This document shows, piece after piece, positions 58,840 through 64,000 of a stretch of 64,000 nucleotides of DNA. Under the pieces are notes generated by a model, which made no database searches, was not told where the DNA came from, and saw only the letters and a list, made by a program, of their open reading frames with translations. Source of the stretch: Trichostrongylus colubriformis. Lineage: Eukaryota > Nematoda > Chromadorea > Rhabditida > Trichostrongylidae. The DNA lies in NCBI GenBank assembly GCA_963978905.1, contig OZ022256.1:37434001-37498000 (forward strand), read 5' to 3'. Positions within the stretch are counted from its first letter, which is position 1. Each line of letters opens with the position of its first letter. The translations under genes were made by a program, and so were the position numbers.

Positions 58840-60035
58840 TAGATTTCATCCCACCCGATTCCTAACGGTTCTTATCAGCCACCGTAAGCCGTTATCACTC
58901 AGGCCCCTGTACCCAACAGTACCATTGAGGTCCCTGTACCCTACAATACCTGGGAATGTGAACATTCCACTGTTAGCCGCAAGAGCATACCGGCCTTGAG
59001 ATTTCCCTTCTTACGCTCCTAATCGAATCTTATCAACCATTATCAGTTTGGGTCACCCATTTATGAATGTCCCCATCCCACTCTGCTAAACACCCATGAG
59101 CGTCAGCGCTCTTGGATCAACGCGAAAGGCGAAACGAATTCGACGACATTTGCCTTCACATGCTCCTTATCAAATCTTACCAACCGTTATCAAGCTGGAT
59201 CACCCACCGTTGTTGTCCCCGCCTTACCCCGCAAAACACTTGTGAAAATGAACGCTCCGGGACCAATACGAAAGCGAAACGGATTCGACGACATTCGCCT
59301 TTTCATGCTCCTTATCAAATCTTACCAACCGTTATCAAGCTGGATCACCCACCGTTATTGTCCCCGTCTTACCACTCAAAACACCCGTGAGTATGAACGC
59401 TCCGGGACCAATGCGAAAAGCGGGACGGATTCGACGACTTTAGCCTTTTTACGCTTTTTATCGAATCTTATCAACCGTTATCAAGCTGGATCACCCACCG
59501 TTATTGTCTCCGTCTTACCCGACAAAACACTTGTGAGTATGAACGTTCCGCGACCAATGCAAAAAGGGAGCGGATTCGACGACTCTAGTCTTTTTACGCT
59601 ACTTATCGAATCTTATCAACCGTTATCAAGCTGGATCACCCACCGTTATTGTCCCCGTCTTACCCGGCAAAACACTTGTGAGTATGAACGCTCCGGGACC
59701 AATGCAAAAAGCGAAACGGATTCGACGATTCTAACCTTTTTCCGCTCCTTATCGAATCTTATCAACCGTTATCAAGCTAGATCACCCACCATTAATGTTC
59801 ACGTCCAATCTCGCAAAGCACCTATGAGTGTCAACGCTCTAGGATCAACCCGAAAGGCGAAACAACTTCGGTGACATTCGCCTCCTTATCAGCGCGTATC
59901 AGCTGCTATCACTTTCGGTCCACCACCGCTGGGGTTCCCTTGGCACCCCCTATATCACTTGTAAAATTCAGCGTCCCAGCTTTGCTGCGACGCGAGATAT
60001 GAATTTCGTGACAGACAGACGGACACACACACACA
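58840..60035 (+). repeat. Tandem array, period about 145 bp, with GACA tail
   Basis: Units contain TCTTATCAACCGTTATCAAG, TGGATCACCCACCGTTATTG and GTGAGTATGAACGCTCCGGG. The CACCGTT block recurs near 59207, 59349, 59499, 59641 and 59787. The last unit passes into CCAGCTTTGCTGCGACGCGA and a short GACA/CACA tract (60008-60034), the same terminal arrangement as at 54100-54345. Confidence 0.85.
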
Positions 60036-60113
60036 GAACTAAGCGAATTATATAGAGTAGGATGTTCGTGAGCAAAGCTGTGCGATTCGCCATTATTCGG
60101 TCGTGCTACTATC

Positions 60114-60432
60114 TTACCGATACATATTGATTTTAAGGTTTGGTTGGCAGAATACAGAAGAATGAAAGCATACAGTTGGTTCTTCGGTCTTCCCGCCTTT
60201 CCTTTCCTTGCTTGCGCTGCCGGATCCGCTGGACGAGTGGGACGCACTCGTTTGGTTGAATTCATCTCGTTTGTCCTTTGGACTGTCTGCATCAAACACA
60301 TCGAATGAAATCAAATCGTGAACAAGAAACGTCAGAGAAGAACACCTACCACTTTCCTTTGCTGAGTCGCTCATGGGACCGAAAGTGTCTCGTACGGCAA
60401 CAGTATCGTTGCAAAAGTAAGTGTGGAACTTT
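60114..60432 (-). CDS. Possible small coding fragment, unknown function
   Basis: A minus-strand frame reads KFHTYFCNDTVAVRDTFGP, MSDSAKES and then a hydrophilic serine/lysine-rich tail (SSSGSGSASKERKGGKTEEP) to a TAA at 60114. Splice-like signals divide it: acceptor TCTCCAG before 60432, donor AGTG|GTAGGT at 60350, acceptor GATGCAG before 60286. Removing these 63 bases keeps the frame, and reading through them also does. An upstream open segment (60569-60499, KGIFWKEDSHSVWFILVF) has an excellent acceptor but does not match in phase. I do not recognise the family. It could be the 3' end of a neighbouring gene or chance. Confidence 0.35.
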
Positions 60433-60582
60433 CTGGAGACAGACAAGGCGTAATCGTTACACTAGCCACATCTATTTTTGATGAAATGGCTAACCTACCA
60501 CCTCCACGAAACGAAATACTAGAATGAACCAGACGGAATGTGAATCTTCCTTCCAAAATATACCTTTATCTGAAAACAATAA

Positions 60583-61060
60583 GGCAGCGTTCATACTTTG
60601 GAATCTGCGTTTTTGCGTTTTTGTGAAAAGAAGAATAGATACGTATCGATTTGCGTTTTTGTGGAAATGCGGAATTGTGGAAATGCGGATAAAGCATTGA
60701 ATGCGTATCGATTTCCATGTCACGAAGAGACGAGAGGATTAGAGAAAGGAAAGTGTGGAATTTGCGTTTTTGCGTTTTTGTGGAAATGCGGAAAGAAGAT
60801 AGGTATCGATTTGCGGGATTTGTGTTTTTGCGTTTTAGTGAAATGCGGAATTGTGGAATTTGCGTGTTTTTCGTTTTAGTGGAAACGCGGAATTGTGGAA
60901 TTTGCGTTTTTGTGGAAAGAAGTTTAGATACGTACCGATTTGCGGAATTTGCGTTTTTTGGAAATGAGCAATCGGGGTATTTGCGTTTTTGTGGAAAGAA
61001 GATGAGATACGTATCGATTTGCGGAATTTGCGTTTTTGTGGAAATGCGGAAATGGGTAAG
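60583..61060 (+). repeat. Harbinger-like left end with internal GCGTTTTTGTGGAAA array
   Basis: TAA is followed at 60583 by GGCAGCGTTCATAC, the terminal motif of the Harbinger-like elements here. Inside, GGAATTTGCGTTTTTGTGGA and GATACGTATCGATTTGCG recur about every 40-60 bp. No matching right end was found, so this copy is truncated or has a diverged end. Confidence 0.7.
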
Positions 61061-62250
61061 GTACGTATCAACTGCTTCGTCAACGAACGTGGATGATAAG
61101 ACAAAGCACTTGCTACACTGAAGGAACAGATTGAGCTCATACATTGCTTTTTCACCATACAGTTTTTTCCCTTCTCATTCACTCTTTTCTGCTCTCGATC
61201 ATTAGTTTTTGATGTGTGACTTTCGTCAGCTGTCACACTGTAGTGTGTCTTTGGGTGGCGTGGAGGTGTTCCGAACAGCGTACCGGGCGTTCATGTCAGA
61301 GTGTTGTGTGGAGAGTAATAACGACGAAATCAAGATTCTTGTGAGACTGAAGCGATGTAATACGGGCTGTTACAGACTAGCCCCCCCCCCCCCCCCCCTT
61401 CATCATAGACCGTTTCTGCTTTCAGTGAGAATTTGTATCTAATTGAAGATGCCCTAACTTAATTCTTTGAATTACAAGTTTCCCATCTTTATTACATATT
61501 TACCTTTACAAGTATCTTCCTTTATTCTTTGACGCTTATCCGTGACATGAGTGGATCAGCTACGTACAGAAACGAAAATTCAGCAAATGCAATGGTGCTA
61601 CAGTAACTGACGTGAAATAAAGTGTGTCCAGCCGCAGAAACTCTGTGGACCACACCACACATTCTGCGTTGCGGCGGCTTTGACCCGCACATTTTTCGTG
61701 AGTATTCGTGCGAACCTTTTCGACATCTCGAAGCTTTTCGCTATAATTGCGGCTTCTTGAAATTTGAACATGCTGTCTTTATGTTTAGCCGTGACAATAA
61801 CGCTTGTAGGTGTTTTGCCGAACATGTGGGCGAATTTAATATGATAATGTCAATACGCAATTTTATTCCAATTCAAGTCATAATGTTCTTTGGTTTCCGC
61901 CCAGCAATTCTAAGTTAAGTTATTTATGCTCCATAATTTTCCGGAATTAAATAGTTAACTTAATGGCAAGCATTTTTCTCTTTTGTCCGTTCCCATCGCA
62001 AAATGTTATTCTTTGTTTGTCTAGTTTATTTAATCCGCTCACATTCGTTAATTTTTAGACAAAACTCTGAACAACTGCACAGATCGACCGGACGCAAGTT
62101 TTCGTTGTCTCCCCTAGGGCTCGTACTCCATCGTCGGTCATTGCGTACGATTTCTCGTTTTTGGACGGGGATACTGCATTCACTTTTCAATAAACATGGT
62201 AGCAAGTTAATCTTGTATTTGTGTTTTATGTGGTTAGAATAAGTGGAAAT
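61061..62250. other. No gene recognised; poly-C tract
   Basis: A run of about 18 C lies at 61381-61398. ORFs at 61598-61918 overlap antisense and lack domains. Confidence 0.5.
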
Positions 62251-62254
62251 GTTA

Positions 62255-63130
62255 GGTTGCGTTCATACCAAATCGAATGAGAGTTTTGGCGCATCGGCGC
62301 ATCGGCGCATCCGCGATTTGAGAGAATTGGCGTGCCACGTCACCGTTTTGAACGCGGCACGTGCCAACGTGCGGTTGATTTCTTTTTCTTCTCTTTTCAT
62401 TTCTTGATCTTTTTCTGTTATGGCAAATATCCAAAATCGCAGATGCGCCAATACTCTCATTTTTCAGTCGATATGTCTCCTATCCATCACGCAAATGCGC
62501 CAATTCTCTCAAATCGCGGATGCGCGGATGCGCCGATCCGCCAATGCGCCGATGCGCCGATGCGCCAATACTCTCATTTTCTAGATCGATACGTATCTCA
62601 TGCATGACGCGAATGCGCCGATACGCCAATGCGCCGATGCGCCAATACTCTCATTTTCTGATCGGTACGTATCTCATGCATGACGCGAATGCGCCAAAAC
62701 TCTCATTCAGGTGCTACTGGAGTTGGGGGGGGCCAGCGCACTGTGCTCTGCGTCTCTAACGCAGGGATAGAGCGCAGAGAAGCCATAGCGGTAGCCGAAT
62801 CGGCTTCGAATACTGCATAGAAACGATTCTAATGAAGCAAATTCGTGCTTTTTTCCATCCTATGTTAGCCTAAGCCTTGGGGAAGGAGATTCCCTTTCCC
62901 TAGGCTTAGGCGAATTTGCGTAAGTGGTTGTTTAGTCTAGTTGAAGTGAATTTCTCGTTATATTCTGATGGAGGAATAGTTTGATTGTTTTTTCAGTTAG
63001 TTAGCTGTATCTAGGCATAAAATAAGCTTGAGAGTGCCTATAAACAGAAATTGGAGGCAACTTATGCTTTTGTCGAGTGGCCCCCCCCAACTCCAGTAGC
63101 GCCCTCATTCAATTTGGTATGAACGCAGCC
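62255..63130. mobile_element. Harbinger-like foldback element with nested insertion
   Basis: Ends GGTTGCGTTCATACC...GGTATGAACGCAGCC are flanked by TTA on both sides (62252-62254 and 63131-63133). The arms share ATGAGAGTTTTGGCGC once the inner element (62710-63103) and one copy of its target duplication are removed, giving about 474 bp. The centre holds tandem GCGCCGATGCGCCAA-type repeats. Confidence 0.82.
62710..63103. mobile_element. hAT-like MITE, 394 bp
   Basis: Inverted ends GGTGCTACTGGAGTTGGGGG...CCCCCAACTCCAGTAGCGCC are flanked by the eight bases CTCATTCA on both sides (62702-62709 and 63104-63111). An eight-base target duplication indicates the hAT superfamily. An inner inverted pair (about 62863-62910) contains CCTAAGCCTTGGGGAAGG. 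No transposase is present. Confidence 0.85.
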
Positions 63131-63133
63131 TTA

Positions 63134-64000
63134 TGTTATGAATTGAATTGAAGTTATGAATTCATCCACCCTGGTGTTCCTTTCTTTCCTAAGTCTGGTT
63201 GAAATCCACATTTCTAGTTCACTTGTTTCTTTTCGAATTGCTCTCACTTCGTCCCGTTTTGATAATGTGAAGTGGATTCAGACACACCGGCAGAAATCTA
63301 CCTATCTTCCATTCATTTGGTTCTGCTGACTTTTTCCTGGCTATGCATCCCTTGTTGGGGATGGTTGCGTTTTTCGTATGCTGATTTTACGTAGTGCGCT
63401 GATCGAAGATCTCGAATGTTCTAGTGAGTCGATTTCTGCGCACTTTGAATTTTTGCATTGCAATACCTTGGGATGTTCTATTACCAACTGCCATTGCATA
63501 AATAAGGTCTTCACAGAGAAGCAAAACGTTTCTGTAGTAATGCTGGACTGTTTTTTCTGTATCCACTGATAGTTACTCAAGTGACATGTGCACATTTTCT
63601 TGCTAATGTTTGCTACATGGTCTCCTTGAATGTTATTGTTTTGTGAGCTGAATGAAGTTGTTGAAGCAGTTTCAGAATACATACAGTAACATACAGAACC
63701 TCCACTTCTTATGTTTGTTCTTAGGTAAAAATATACACTTTGGGTTAATTAAAGTCGTGGAGGGGGGGGGGGGAGATGCAAAATTTTACACCTAGGGAGG
63801 GGGAGAGCTTTGACGTTGGTAAAAATCTCTCCCCCTCCCCCCTTCACGCCGACACTAACTGACCCTTCTTTAAAGTGTGCATTTTATAGTAAAACTACAC
63901 CAAAAACATTACGGGCAGGGTTGAAACTCTTTCGAAGTCTGCGCTCAGCAAGAAGCAACATTACGATTTAACCGTAGTGGAAATCTCACGCGCGGGCAAC
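63134..64000. other. No gene recognised; G/C homopolymer tracts
   Basis: A run of about 13 G (63761-63773) and GGGAGGGGGAGAG (63795-63807) face CTCCCCCTCCCCC (63829-63841). ORFs are short and domain-free. Confidence 0.5.

Noticed and set aside
59112..59874. ORFs of 92 and 210 residues with internal repeats
   Set aside because: They follow the 145-bp tandem array; the frame varies between units and no domain is visible.

Overview
The window reads as chromosomal DNA of a nematode, probably a parasitic strongylid (clade V). This rests on TTTCAG/TTTTAG 3' splice sites, a mix of 57-120 nt introns and multi-kilobase repeat-filled introns, mariner/Tc1 debris in great quantity, and a multi-exon proton-oligopeptide transporter gene like the nematode pept/opt genes. 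The species assignment is inference. Nothing bacterial is present: no operons, no ribosome binding sites, no CRISPR.

One gene dominates. On the minus strand, from 55694 down to 8838, I could assemble 17 exons of a POT/PTR2 (SLC15) peptide transporter of about 700 residues. They cover the ExxERF proton-coupling motif, the GTGGIKPCVAAFGGDQF signature, the TM7 WALFEQQGSRW block, an extracellular loop spread over four exons, the TM10 GLEF glutamate and the last membrane helix with the cytoplasmic tail. Splice phases agree at every joined junction. One short linker exon between exons 16 and 17 was not found. About 2.1 kb of coding sequence is spread over 47 kb, and the introns are packed with transposons.

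Layout. 1-2861: 3' end of a Ty3/gypsy-type LTR retrotransposon with broken pol, polypurine tract and 221-bp LTR. 2862-8837: gene-poor repeats, a mariner relic and an internally deleted mariner. 8838-55694: the transporter with intronic repeats, including a second copy of the deleted mariner, Harbinger-like, MULE-like and TTAA-type MITEs, two Tc1-like copies (one split by a 1030-bp long-TIR element), a 1385-bp whole-element palindrome carrying eight mirror-placed mini-hairpins, three further mariners, and tandem arrays. 55695-64000: tandem arrays, a possible small coding fragment at 60114-60432, and a hAT-like element nested in a Harbinger-like foldback.

The most unusual material is the collection of long inverted repeats inside introns of an apparently expressed gene. 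If transcribed in the pre-mRNA they would make long double-stranded RNA. The 1385-bp palindrome with eight regularly placed hairpins (33747-35131) is the structure I consider most worth following.
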